Origin: Chitinophagaceae bacterium UBA5175
GTDB lineage: Bacteria; Bacteroidota; Bacteroidia; Chitinophagales; Chitinophagaceae
Assembly (NCBI GenBank): GCA_002413325.1
Contig: DHWT01000187.1
Span: forward strand, 5,517 to 35,051
Direction: 5' to 3'
Length of the DNA: 29,535 nucleotides
A program made the position numbers and the translations under genes. Position 1 is the stretch's first letter. Every line of letters begins with the position of its first letter. Below are positions 1-6,038 of this stretch, piece by piece. A model generated the notes under the pieces. It did not search any database and was not told the origin of the DNA. It saw only the letters and a list, made by a program, of their open reading frames with translations.

Positions 1-470
1 TGCGCGGCATGGGCTATTAAATAACGCAGGGCCGCATTGGCATCCTGCAATGCCCGGTATCCGGCCTTCTGCAGGCTGGTTTCATCCCCGCCGCAGGGTT
101 TGTTCCCGCTTCTCCAGCCCAACCTGTAATTGATGGATGCAACCACGAATCCGGAATCAGCCAGGATCTTGCAGTCGTCATACAATTCCCCTTTATCTCC
201 ATTCAGGTAGGAGCCTCCATGTATCATCACGGCCAGGGGATATTTTCCGGCATTCGTTGCATGTGGCGGAAAATACAGATCCATTTTCAGCGAAACCATC
301 CTGCCGCTGGTATCTTTATTGGCTCCATATAAAATATCAGGCTGGTTGGATAGTGTCTTTCCCGTCGCAGTTATACCGCCTGGTTTATTGGATTGGCCGC
401 CGGATCCGGCGGACTTTGAACAGCCCGCTAAAACGGCCAATAATATAAACAGGGAGAATATTTGTTTCAT
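1..470 (-). CDS. Alpha/beta-hydrolase (carboxylesterase-like) lipoprotein, 5' part only
   Basis: Partial gene; the 3' end lies beyond the left edge of the window. The 156 visible residues start at ATG (468-470, minus strand) with a lipoprotein signal peptide whose lipobox is LAGC (Cys17), followed by a Gly/Ser-rich linker. The mature part has the start of an esterase/lipase fold: a strand ending in VMIHGGS (residues 81-87; HGG is the oxyanion-hole motif of the carboxylesterase and BD-FAE/acetylesterase families), then VVASINYRLGW, typical of the same families. The catalytic Ser, Asp and His would be beyond the edge. The likely role is hydrolysis of an ester in the periplasm or at the outer membrane. 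Substrate unknown. No recognisable promoter was found upstream. Confidence 0.8.
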   Translation of the reverse strand, partial: MKQIFSLFILLAVLAGCSKSAGSGGQSNKPGGITATGKTLSNQPDILYGANKDTSGRMVSLKMDLYFPPHATNAGKYPLAVMIHGGSYLNGDKGELYDDCKILADSGFVVASINYRLGWRSGNKPCGGDETSLQKAGYRALQDANAALRYLIAHAA

Positions 471-993
471 TCAGGGTATAATAAGTATAAAACGAATGTA
501 CAAGGTAAGAATTATAGCATCATTAGAAATCCATCATTGAATATAGGACGGCAAATACAGGGTTTTGAGGGAAAATTCGGGGCGGATCTGGTTACCGGAA
601 AGACTGTGGAATTGTAACAGGTAATAAAAATACCAGACGGAATGATTTATTCAATTTATTTATTCCGGGCGCCTCCGATCAAAGGGTGAAAAAGAAGAAA
701 TCATCCGACGGATAACGGCCGGAACGCTGACATGACAGGAGGTGGTAATGATAACGGCAGATCTCCACCGATGTGGCCGGTACCGGACTTACCGGCTAAG
801 ACCAAACAGCATATACCCTAAAAGTATTCATGCTGTAAAATGCTGGTTGCAAATCCATTAAATTTTCACTTTACCACTTTACCAAAGTATTCTTTTTCCC
901 ATAAAACTGGTTGTGTCCCATTTTTATGTCCCATTCTTGAGATTTGGTTTGAAGATCCACCCTGATACGTAATCCAAGTAAAAAGCCGGTAAA
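471..993. other. Gene-free stretch between esterase and tRNA-Pro terminator
   Basis: About 520 bp with no open reading frame that looks coding on either strand. It is the upstream region of the minus-strand esterase gene and the downstream flank of the minus-strand tRNA-Pro gene. The only structure I see is a pair of GGGACAY words on the minus strand at 913-932, described separately. Confidence 0.6.
913..932 (-). repeat. Pair of GGGACAY words outside the mini-element
   Basis: On the minus strand GGGACAT (926-932) and GGGACAC (913-919) lie 13 bp apart. The same word occurs in pairs 11-12 bp apart just inside both ends of the adjacent mini-element (1186-1204 and 3971-3988), where it may be an integrase arm-type site. 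This pair lies outside the element, on the far side of the tRNA, so it could be a remnant of an earlier integration into the same tRNA or a chance match. Confidence 0.35.
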
Positions 994-1026
994 CAAAAAA
1001 AGGTGACAACTAAACAGTTATCACCT
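994..1026 (-). terminator. Rho-independent terminator of tRNA-Pro
   Basis: Read on the minus strand, an 11-bp stem (AGGTGATAACT / AGTTGTCACCT, one G-U pair) closes a 4-nt loop and is followed by a run of T (995-1000 are A on the plus strand). It begins 11 nt after the tRNA 3' end and is correctly oriented to end that transcript. Confidence 0.85.
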
Positions 1027-1036
1027 GTAACTCTCG

Positions 1037-1110
1037 TCGGGATGACAGGATTCGAACCTGCGGCCCCTACGTCCCGAACGTAGTGCGCTACCGGGCTGCG
1101 CTACATCCCG
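1037..1110 (-). tRNA. tRNA-Pro, anticodon CGG
   Basis: Complete 74-nt cloverleaf on the minus strand. The 7-bp acceptor stem is CGGGATG/CATCCCG with A as discriminator; C1-G72 is typical of bacterial tRNA-Pro. The anticodon stem is CTACG/CGTAG around the loop TTCGGGA, giving anticodon CGG, and the T arm contains GGTTCGAATCC. CCA is not encoded. The gene is the target of the neighbouring integrative element: its 5' half, from the anticodon loop to two bases beyond the 5' end, is duplicated at 4052-4093. The 5' half of this intact copy, and everything upstream of it, is therefore element DNA, so expression probably depends on a promoter in the element (candidate at 1204-1233). Confidence 0.95.
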
Positions 1111-1112
1111 AA
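1071..1112 (+). repeat. attL core, 42-bp direct repeat copy 1 (inside tRNA-Pro)
   Basis: Identical over 42 bp to 4052-4093 and in the same orientation. It starts one base outside the 3' edge of the tRNA anticodon loop (loop at 1072-1078 on the plus strand) and runs through the 5' half of the tRNA to two bases beyond its 5' end. The identity ends sharply at both sides. The crossover probably lies in the anticodon-loop region, a known sublocation for tyrosine integrases. Confidence 0.9.
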
Positions 1113-1153
1113 GTCGTGTAACCAGCTACCACATTGACTCTCGTTGAATACGG

Positions 1154-1204
1154 GGGACATCCCAGGTTAAAGGGTCATGGTGTTTGGGACACTAAATGGG
1201 ACAC
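1154..1204 (+). repeat. Probable integrase arm-type sites, left end
   Basis: Three GGGACAY words in direct orientation: GGGACAT at 1154-1160, and GGGACAC at 1186-1192 and 1198-1204 (12 bp apart). They lie 42-92 bp inside the left core repeat. A matching pair lies at 3971-3988, inside the right end. Short direct repeats flanking the core on both sides are the usual form of tyrosine-integrase arm-type sites. The right-most copy abuts the promoter candidate at 1204-1233, so integrase binding could affect tRNA transcription. Confidence 0.5.
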
Positions 1205-1233
1205 AAAAATATCCAAGAAGAGTCAATATTCAA
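1204..1233 (-). promoter_or_regulatory. Bacteroidota-type promoter in the element, facing tRNA-Pro
   Basis: On the minus strand TTG (1231-1233), a 19-bp spacer and TATTTTTG (1204-1211) match the Bacteroidota consensus TTG-N19-20-TAnnTTTG. The predicted start near 1197 gives an ~87-nt leader before the tRNA-Pro 5' end at 1110. It lies inside the mobile element, so it would be a replacement for the promoter lost by integration. It overlaps the region upstream of the integrase start and abuts the arm-site words. Confidence 0.5.
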
Positions 1234-1276
1234 AACCTTACAGCAAGGATCTCAGTTCACTCTTAAGAGTAACTCA

Positions 1277-2506
1277 ATGGTCAATATCGAAGGTCGGTTC
1301 ACCCGGTCCTCGATTATGGACAAGCAAAACTCAAAAAGCCGGAATCCCAGGGGGTCTGTTAGTATAGACAACCACAGAGGGCGGATTCGCCTACGATTTA
1401 CCTGCCAGGGGAAGAGATTTACGATAGGAACAAAGTTCGCCTATTCGGATCAGTACCTGGCCAGGATAAGGACTGTAGCAAAGACTATAGAAAAGGATAT
1501 AAAAGATGGTACACTGGATGTGACCATAGCAAGTTATCGAAAGCTTCTGGAAGGGGGATATCGCACCGCCCATGAAAAACTGGAAGAAAAGCAAGGTATT
1601 TCACTTTATACAGCCTACCAGTTATGGTTGGAGTTCAAAATCGAAAGAAGAGAGATCACCCCCAATATCCCCTCTTTCTACAATATGACCAGACAACTGT
1701 TAAAGCGATGGGGACCTATTTCTTTACAAGCAGTGGAGTTGAAACTTTTACAGGAGGAGATGGCGCCCTCAACTTTCAATGACAGGTTGTCAACTCTCAA
1801 GTCATTTTTCACCTGGGCAGTTAAGAATAGGTTTGTCGATTACAACCCCTTAGAGGACATTGTAAGAAGAAAAGGAAGGAGATCTAAAGACCCAAAGAGA
1901 AAACCCTTTACGATAGAAGAGCTTCGGGCGATTCTGGAAGCTATTGAGACAGATAAGTTCTGTCCTGTGGCCAGCCGGTTTAAACACTCTCACTATGCGC
2001 CCTTTCTCAAGTTTATTATCTACACTGGCGTTCGAAATGCTGAGGCGATAGGACTAACAGTTGAGAAAGTTGACTTTAAAAACCGCATCATAACCGTAGA
2101 CCAGGCATTTTCCCGGACCACGAAGGGTACCCACGCAGCGGCCAGAGTAATGAAAGAGACCAAAACCGGCAACAGCAGGTATCTACCTATGCCGGTAGAG
2201 CTTCGTAAGCTGCTTGAGCCTCTTTGCTCTGGTAAGGATTCTACACAGTTTGTGTTCCTATCACCCATGGGGTTGCCTATAGACGACAGGATGTTTCAAC
2301 GAAGGGTATTTCGACCTGTACTCGAAAAGCTCGGACTTGAGCCTCGGGTACTATATTCTCTGAGACACAGTTTTGGAACCAGAGCCGTAGAGCAGGGGAT
2401 GAACCTATACCAGGTAGCCCAACTCATGGGACATGCGAGTATTGAAACGACTATGAGGAACTACATTCATCTGATAAATCGACCAAAAGAACTTCCCGGG
2501 TTGTGA
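1277..2506 (+). CDS. Tyrosine-type site-specific integrase
   Basis: Catalyses integration and excision of the mini-element at tRNA-Pro. 409 residues from the ATG chosen here. An N-terminal arm-binding-like region (RGSVSIDNHRGRIRLRF and following, DUF3596-like) comes first, then a SAM-like core-binding domain (about 105-190) and the catalytic domain. Catalytic residues visible: Arg253 (TGVR), Lys296 (TKTGNSR), Arg363 in YSLRHS, His386 (MGH) and the nucleophile Tyr396 (RNYIH). The first His of the usual HxxR box is replaced by Tyr360. An upstream ATG at 1196 is in frame but lies inside the GGGACAC repeats and beside an opposing promoter candidate; ATG 1316 is a third possible start. From memory, the layout resembles integrases common in cyanobacteria more than typical Bacteroidota ones. 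Codon use, with many AGA/AGG and ATA codons, differs from the flanking genes. Confidence 0.92.
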   Translation: MVNIEGRFTRSSIMDKQNSKSRNPRGSVSIDNHRGRIRLRFTCQGKRFTIGTKFAYSDQYLARIRTVAKTIEKDIKDGTLDVTIASYRKLLEGGYRTAHEKLEEKQGISLYTAYQLWLEFKIERREITPNIPSFYNMTRQLLKRWGPISLQAVELKLLQEEMAPSTFNDRLSTLKSFFTWAVKNRFVDYNPLEDIVRRKGRRSKDPKRKPFTIEELRAILEAIETDKFCPVASRFKHSHYAPFLKFIIYTGVRNAEAIGLTVEKVDFKNRIITVDQAFSRTTKGTHAAARVMKETKTGNSRYLPMPVELRKLLEPLCSGKDSTQFVFLSPMGLPIDDRMFQRRVFRPVLEKLGLEPRVLYSLRHSFGTRAVEQGMNLYQVAQLMGHASIETTMRNYIHLINRPKELPGL

Positions 2507-2656
2507 TTCTTCGGGTCGAGATTAGTTGGGTTTATTCTGGTTCAAAGATCCAGACAGACATCAAATATGTTGACTGAGGGGGGTAAGTAGAATCACTTAG
2601 ATTGTGTAATACAAAAATAATTCGTAAGTTTTCACCTTCATCCCTCCCAGTTGCTC

Positions 2657-3175
2657 ATGACACCACGTAGTTTGTTTAACATCATCCTCAAAGTTCTTGG
2701 CGTGTTTTTTTTTAGAGATATATTGGTGTATTTATCACAGTTGTTGGGTTTCGCTACGCAGCTGGGGAAACCTGAAGATATTCCAGAGTTGTTGTGGACA
2801 GTTTTAACGATGGCTCTTGTTCTGGTCGTTGAAGCATTCTTTAGTTATCTCTTGATTTTCAAAACTGAGTGGTTTATTAAGGTGCTTAAACTCGAGCGTG
2901 GGTTTGACCAAGAGACGATTCCCATAAACATGCATCGTTCGACTATCTTGAGTATCTCCATCATCGTTATCGGTGGATACCTTGTAGCCAACGAGATCCC
3001 CAACTTTTGTAGACAGCTATTTGTATACATCCAGGAAAAACGCATGACTCATGGTCAGACTAACCCTAAGATTGACTACACACTCGTTTCGGGTTTCAAG
3101 ATACTGGTGGGGAGCTTGCTCATAGCAGAGCAAAGATTGTTCGTAAACCTGATCGAGCGACAAAGAAGGAAATGA
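2657..3175 (+). CDS. Unknown multi-pass membrane protein (element cargo)
   Basis: Not recognised. 172 residues from ATG 2657; an in-frame TTG two codons earlier is also possible. Hydrophobic segments at roughly residues 7-28, 46-68, 95-113 and 143-158 suggest three or four membrane passes, with short charged loops and a very basic C-terminus (IERQRRK). No enzyme motif is visible. It lies 150 bp downstream of the integrase on the same strand and converges with the next gene, with a 45-bp gap. The only other cargo gene is also membrane-anchored, so the two may act together, but nothing in the sequence proves it. It could be an envelope-level phage-exclusion or toxin-type protein; this is speculation from context. 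Confidence 0.6.
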   Translation: MTPRSLFNIILKVLGVFFFRDILVYLSQLLGFATQLGKPEDIPELLWTVLTMALVLVVEAFFSYLLIFKTEWFIKVLKLERGFDQETIPINMHRSTILSISIIVIGGYLVANEIPNFCRQLFVYIQEKRMTHGQTNPKIDYTLVSGFKILVGSLLIAEQRLFVNLIERQRRK

Positions 3176-3220
3176 GGTGGTTTTGCCGTTGGTCGGAAGG
3201 GCCGACACTTATGGGCAAGT

Positions 3221-3895
3221 TTAACTTGGTTTGTTCTTGTCAGAGATAACGTGCCGCCCGAAGACAGTTTCTTTTAGAGTTTGGTAAGGTTCGAAACCTA
3301 TACCCTTACTTTTCTGTAGTATTAGGGACTGAGGGTATTCGAACCCACTCTTCCTATATTCTCTGGAAAACGTAAGTTCAAGAACACCCATTTCGCGATA
3401 ATGAGTGACATCGAACTCGTAAGTTATAAAAGACTCGATTGCTGAGATCTTAAAAGGGATGTCGATTCTATCCACTACGTACAGTTTGCCTTTGTAGGTT
3501 CTGTTGGTCTCCGGCTTAAGAGGATGAACATCCCTCTTAAAACTCACGTGGTAGTTGATATGACCAAAGAAAGTGTTTAGGGAACTTATAATCTGAGGCG
3601 GACCATCCTCCCTCGCTCGATCTCTTTCACCGTAGTCAAACTCACCTATGAAGAATCCGTCACTGTTGACGCTCTTGATGCTCAGGATCGCTCCGGCATA
3701 TATCGTATGCCCAGGTGGAGCAGCAATTACAGGTGTAGTGTAACCACCATAGATGCCTGGGATCTCTCCCTGGTAGTTTTTTCTGAACTTTTCCTCCTGT
3801 GAGTATAAGAACCAGATGAAAAGAATTACCGGTGTGAAGATCTCAAAGATCTGGGCTGTACCATCAAGAGTTATGGCGGAGAAACAGGGAAGCAT
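3221..3895 (-). CDS. Unknown membrane-anchored protein (element cargo)
   Basis: Not recognised. 224 residues with one N-terminal hydrophobic segment (about 17-31, FEIFTPVILFIWFLY), then a soluble domain rich in beta-strand-like and aromatic segments. This includes GIYGGYTTPVIAAPPGHTIY and a Glu/Asp/Arg-rich stretch (GEFDYGERDRARED). The charge distribution does not fix whether the domain faces the cytoplasm or periplasm. It is transcribed toward the other cargo gene, from the right end of the element; its start is about 75 bp from the right-hand GGGACAC pair. No catalytic motif is visible. The reading frame is intact over its whole length, which supports a real gene. Confidence 0.6.
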   Translation of the reverse strand: MLPCFSAITLDGTAQIFEIFTPVILFIWFLYSQEEKFRKNYQGEIPGIYGGYTTPVIAAPPGHTIYAGAILSIKSVNSDGFFIGEFDYGERDRAREDGPPQIISSLNTFFGHINYHVSFKRDVHPLKPETNRTYKGKLYVVDRIDIPFKISAIESFITYEFDVTHYREMGVLELTFSREYRKSGFEYPQSLILQKSKGIGFEPYQTLKETVFGRHVISDKNKPS

Positions 3896-3970
3896 CGGTG
3901 AATATACAAACTCCCCGAAAAAAAACCGAGACGGGTGGTAGGGGGCCGTTGACCAGTAGTGAAACTTTTT

Positions 3971-3988
3971 GGGACACTATTGGGACAC
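3971..3988 (+). repeat. Probable integrase arm-type sites, right end
   Basis: GGGACAC at 3971-3977 and 3982-3988, 11 bp apart, about 64-81 bp inside the right core repeat. Same word and same strand as the pair at 1186-1204 inside the left end. Confidence 0.5.
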
Positions 3989-4051
3989 TAAAGAGAGGGG
4001 AGTAAGAGATGTAACTTAGTCTGGGTACGGTGTGAGAATCTCTTTCTACCT

Positions 4052-4093
4052 GTCCCGAACGTAGTGCGCTACCGGGCTGCGCTACATCCCGAA
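4052..4093 (+). repeat. attR core, 42-bp direct repeat copy 2 (5' half of tRNA-Pro)
   Basis: Perfect copy of 1071-1112. On the minus strand it is the 5' half of tRNA-Pro up to the anticodon loop; the 3' half is missing, so it is not a functional tRNA. The DNA to its right should be the original upstream flank of the tRNA gene before integration. Confidence 0.9.
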
Positions 4094-4182
4094 AACTCTC
4101 TCTCAGTATGGGTTTTAGAGCTTTTTTCTCTTCGGTTTTACCCCCGGATTCTCCCGGTTTAGACCGATTTGGATCCGGACTG

Positions 4183-4211
4183 CGAATTTAAGGATATCCC
4201 GGAATTCTCAA
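4183..4211 (-). promoter_or_regulatory. Possible original tRNA-Pro promoter, now stranded
   Basis: On the minus strand TTG (4209-4211), an 18-bp spacer and TAAATTCG (4183-4190) match the Bacteroidota consensus with one mismatch in the -7 element. The predicted start near 4176 is ~85 nt from the 5' end of the tRNA fragment (4091), close to the ~87 nt predicted for the element promoter and the intact tRNA. The rest of 4094-4298 holds no gene I can see. Confidence 0.35.
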
Positions 4212-4298
4212 AACTCACGTTTAAATACCTCTAGGGCACCTGAAATGGAAAAACCTGTGATTACTGAAAACTCCGGGTCTTAGATAATATGGAGGGAT

Positions 4299-5450
4299 TT
4301 AATTCCCTGCAACCGAATTCCTGCGCAGTTTTAAGCGGATGGTTGCATTGCCTTTGAAATCGCTGGAAAGAAAAGTTTCATATCGTTTGTCGCCGTCGCT
4401 GATCACCATCAGTGCCGTATTGGGCGGGTATTTTCCGAGATTTTCAGCAAACATGCTCACTTCATTTATTTCCCGGTTGGTGTCCAGCTGAACGTACACA
4501 TTAAAAGCGCGTTCACTCAGTGCCTGGTGTGCCAGGATCAGCCTGCCATTCAGAAATACGGAGATGCTGTCCCCGTCCACTTCCGCATTGTCGTAAAAAC
4601 TCAGCCGCACACTGTCGGAAGCCACTTCGATCTGTTTGCTCACGACCAGTTTTCTTTTCTTAAAGCTTTCATTGATACTGATAATGTCCGGCTGAACGGC
4701 GGGCCGTTCATCCAACCGGGGGGATGCCGGAATTTTCACCGCTGCTGTTATTGCTGATTTATCGCCGGCGCCTGATTTCAGACCGGTTCCGGATTGATTA
4801 CCAGCTTCCGATCTCTGGCCAGTTACAGTTTTTTCAGCAGATCCGGATTTTTCTATCCGGGTTCTTGCCTTATCCGCTGCGGGATCTGCAATAGCCTGCA
4901 TCTCCGTTTCCCGGTGGGCGTCATTTCCTTTCACAACCTCCGGTTCCGGAGGCTGGGGCTTCCAGAAACTGCGGGTGCTGGACATATCTTTGAAAATACT
5001 GTCTGTTACTTTGGCTTCTGTAAACAAGGTATAATTTACCCGCAGATCAGGACAGGTATAGGTGTACTTTTTATCCCGGTAGAAATGACCCACCAGTTCT
5101 GTTTTTACTTTGGATACCCGGAGGGTCCCGTAAAAACTCGTGATGCAATCCACACTGTTCATCGTGGAATTGGTTCTGAAATAAATGATCGGGATATCGT
5201 GGATGATAATCTTCCTTGATTTCGGGTCGAAAGTTCCCTTCACCACAAAACTCTGGTAAACATCTTTGAAATAGTATCCGAAAAACCCCTTCACCCGGGT
5301 ACCCTTCTGGGAAATGATCAATTCCGTGAGATAATTGTTCTGGATACCTGCCATTTCCACATTGGCCTGTCCGTACCAGTATCCGGTAACTTTCTGGGCC
5401 TGAACTGTAAATGCACTGAATAGTATGAAAGGTAAAACCAGATACTTCAT
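4299..5450 (-). CDS. Secreted protein of unknown function
   Basis: 383 residues with a clear Sec signal peptide (first ~19 residues, cleavage after VQAQ). An N-terminal beta-rich domain (about 22-145, beginning GYWYGQANVEM, with many alternating aromatic/polar strands) is followed by a low-complexity Gly/Ser/Ala/Lys linker (about 170-240). A C-terminal domain (about 265-375) has repeating strands such as VRLSFYDNAEVDGDSISVFLNG and NEVSMFAENLGKYPPNTALM. Similar C-terminal modules occur in other predicted secreted Bacteroidota proteins, as far as I recall, but I cannot name a family with confidence. No catalytic residues are obvious. It probably acts in the periplasm or outside the cell. It is separated from smpB by 123 bp containing a terminator, so it is likely its own transcription unit. 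Confidence 0.8.
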   Translation of the reverse strand: MKYLVLPFILFSAFTVQAQKVTGYWYGQANVEMAGIQNNYLTELIISQKGTRVKGFFGYYFKDVYQSFVVKGTFDPKSRKIIIHDIPIIYFRTNSTMNSVDCITSFYGTLRVSKVKTELVGHFYRDKKYTYTCPDLRVNYTLFTEAKVTDSIFKDMSSTRSFWKPQPPEPEVVKGNDAHRETEMQAIADPAADKARTRIEKSGSAEKTVTGQRSEAGNQSGTGLKSGAGDKSAITAAVKIPASPRLDERPAVQPDIISINESFKKRKLVVSKQIEVASDSVRLSFYDNAEVDGDSISVFLNGRLILAHQALSERAFNVYVQLDTNREINEVSMFAENLGKYPPNTALMVISDGDKRYETFLSSDFKGNATIRLKLRRNSVAGN

Positions 5451-5540
5451 GAGCTTATGTGAATTGGTTGACGCAACACAATCTAACGCGGGAAACCGGC
5501 AATCATTATACGACCCGGGGTATATTTTAGGCCCGGGACT

Positions 5541-5568
5541 GAAAAACAGCCGTTTTTAACAACCGGCT
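5541..5568 (-). terminator. Terminator downstream of smpB
   Basis: On the minus strand AGCCG...CGGCT forms a stem extended by A-T pairs after one mismatch, followed by GTTTTTC. It begins 5 nt after the smpB stop codon and would end an accD-smpB transcript. Confidence 0.55.
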
Positions 5569-5573
5569 ATTAT

Positions 5574-6011
5574 TTATTTTAGGAACCGCTTCATTTCCCG
5601 CTGGCTATCCCTTTCCCTGATGGTTTCGCGTTTATCATATAGTTTTTTTCCCCTGGCCAGCCCGATCTCCATCTTTACCAGCCCTTTTTCACTTATAAAG
5701 ATCCGCAGGGGAATAATAGTGTATCCCTTATCCCTGAGCTTGTTTTCGAGTTTTCTCAGTTCTTTCCGGTTCAACAGCAGTTTGCGGTCATGTACGGCAA
5801 TATGGTTATTGGTAGTCCCAAAACGATACTCGGCAATATGCAGGTTGCGGACCCAGAGTTCACCTTTGAAAAACATGCAAAAACTGTCAGCAAAACTCAC
5901 TTTCCCTTCCCGGATGGATTTAACTTCAGTACCCACCAATACCATACCTGCATCGTATTTTTCTTCGATGAAATATTCATGATAGGCAGACCGGTTTCTG
6001 ATTTCAAACAT
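5574..6011 (-). CDS. smpB: SsrA-binding protein SmpB
   Basis: 145 residues, the normal length for SmpB. It binds tmRNA and delivers it to stalled ribosomes for trans-translation in the cytoplasm. Family signatures: an N-terminal RSAYHEYFIEEKYDAGMVLVG strand pair, GTEVKSIREGKVSFADSF, the HIAEYRFG segment, the DRKLLLNRKE region and the basic tail KLYDKRETIRERDSQRE, which inserts into the mRNA channel. The gene starts 27 bp after the accD stop on the same strand, so the two are probably co-transcribed; a terminator follows. Confidence 0.97.
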   Translation of the reverse strand: MFEIRNRSAYHEYFIEEKYDAGMVLVGTEVKSIREGKVSFADSFCMFFKGELWVRNLHIAEYRFGTTNNHIAVHDRKLLLNRKELRKLENKLRDKGYTIIPLRIFISEKGLVKMEIGLARGKKLYDKRETIRERDSQREMKRFLK

Positions 6012-6038
6012 GTGGACTGTAAAATGAATGGACGGGGG

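Larger units (their letters stand above)
1071..4093. mobile_element. Mini integrative element in tRNA-Pro (~3.0 kb)
   Basis: The boundaries are a perfect 42-bp direct repeat: 1071-1112, within the intact tRNA-Pro, and 4052-4093, a lone tRNA fragment. Between them lie a tyrosine integrase next to one end, a plus-strand multi-pass membrane protein and a convergent minus-strand membrane-anchored protein. Short GGGACAC repeats lie just inside both ends, as expected for integrase arm sites. There are no phage structural, replication or conjugation genes, so this is either a minimal genomic island or a satellite that relies on a helper for transfer. Insertion in the 5' half of a tRNA, rather than the usual 3' half, is atypical. 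Confidence 0.85.

Noticed and set aside
1196..1276. Integrase start at ATG 1196
   Set aside because: This ATG falls inside the paired GGGACAC repeats, and the added 27 residues do not resemble the arm-binding domain that begins later.
3192..3206. GTCGG-AAGGG-CCGAC hairpin between the cargo genes as a terminator
   Set aside because: Only five base pairs and no T run on either strand.
4052..4093. Second tRNA-Pro gene
   Set aside because: Only the 5' half and anticodon loop are present; no T arm or 3' acceptor strand follows.
1071..4093. Element as a prophage or conjugative element
   Set aside because: No structural, lysis, replication, relaxase or secretion genes between the repeats.
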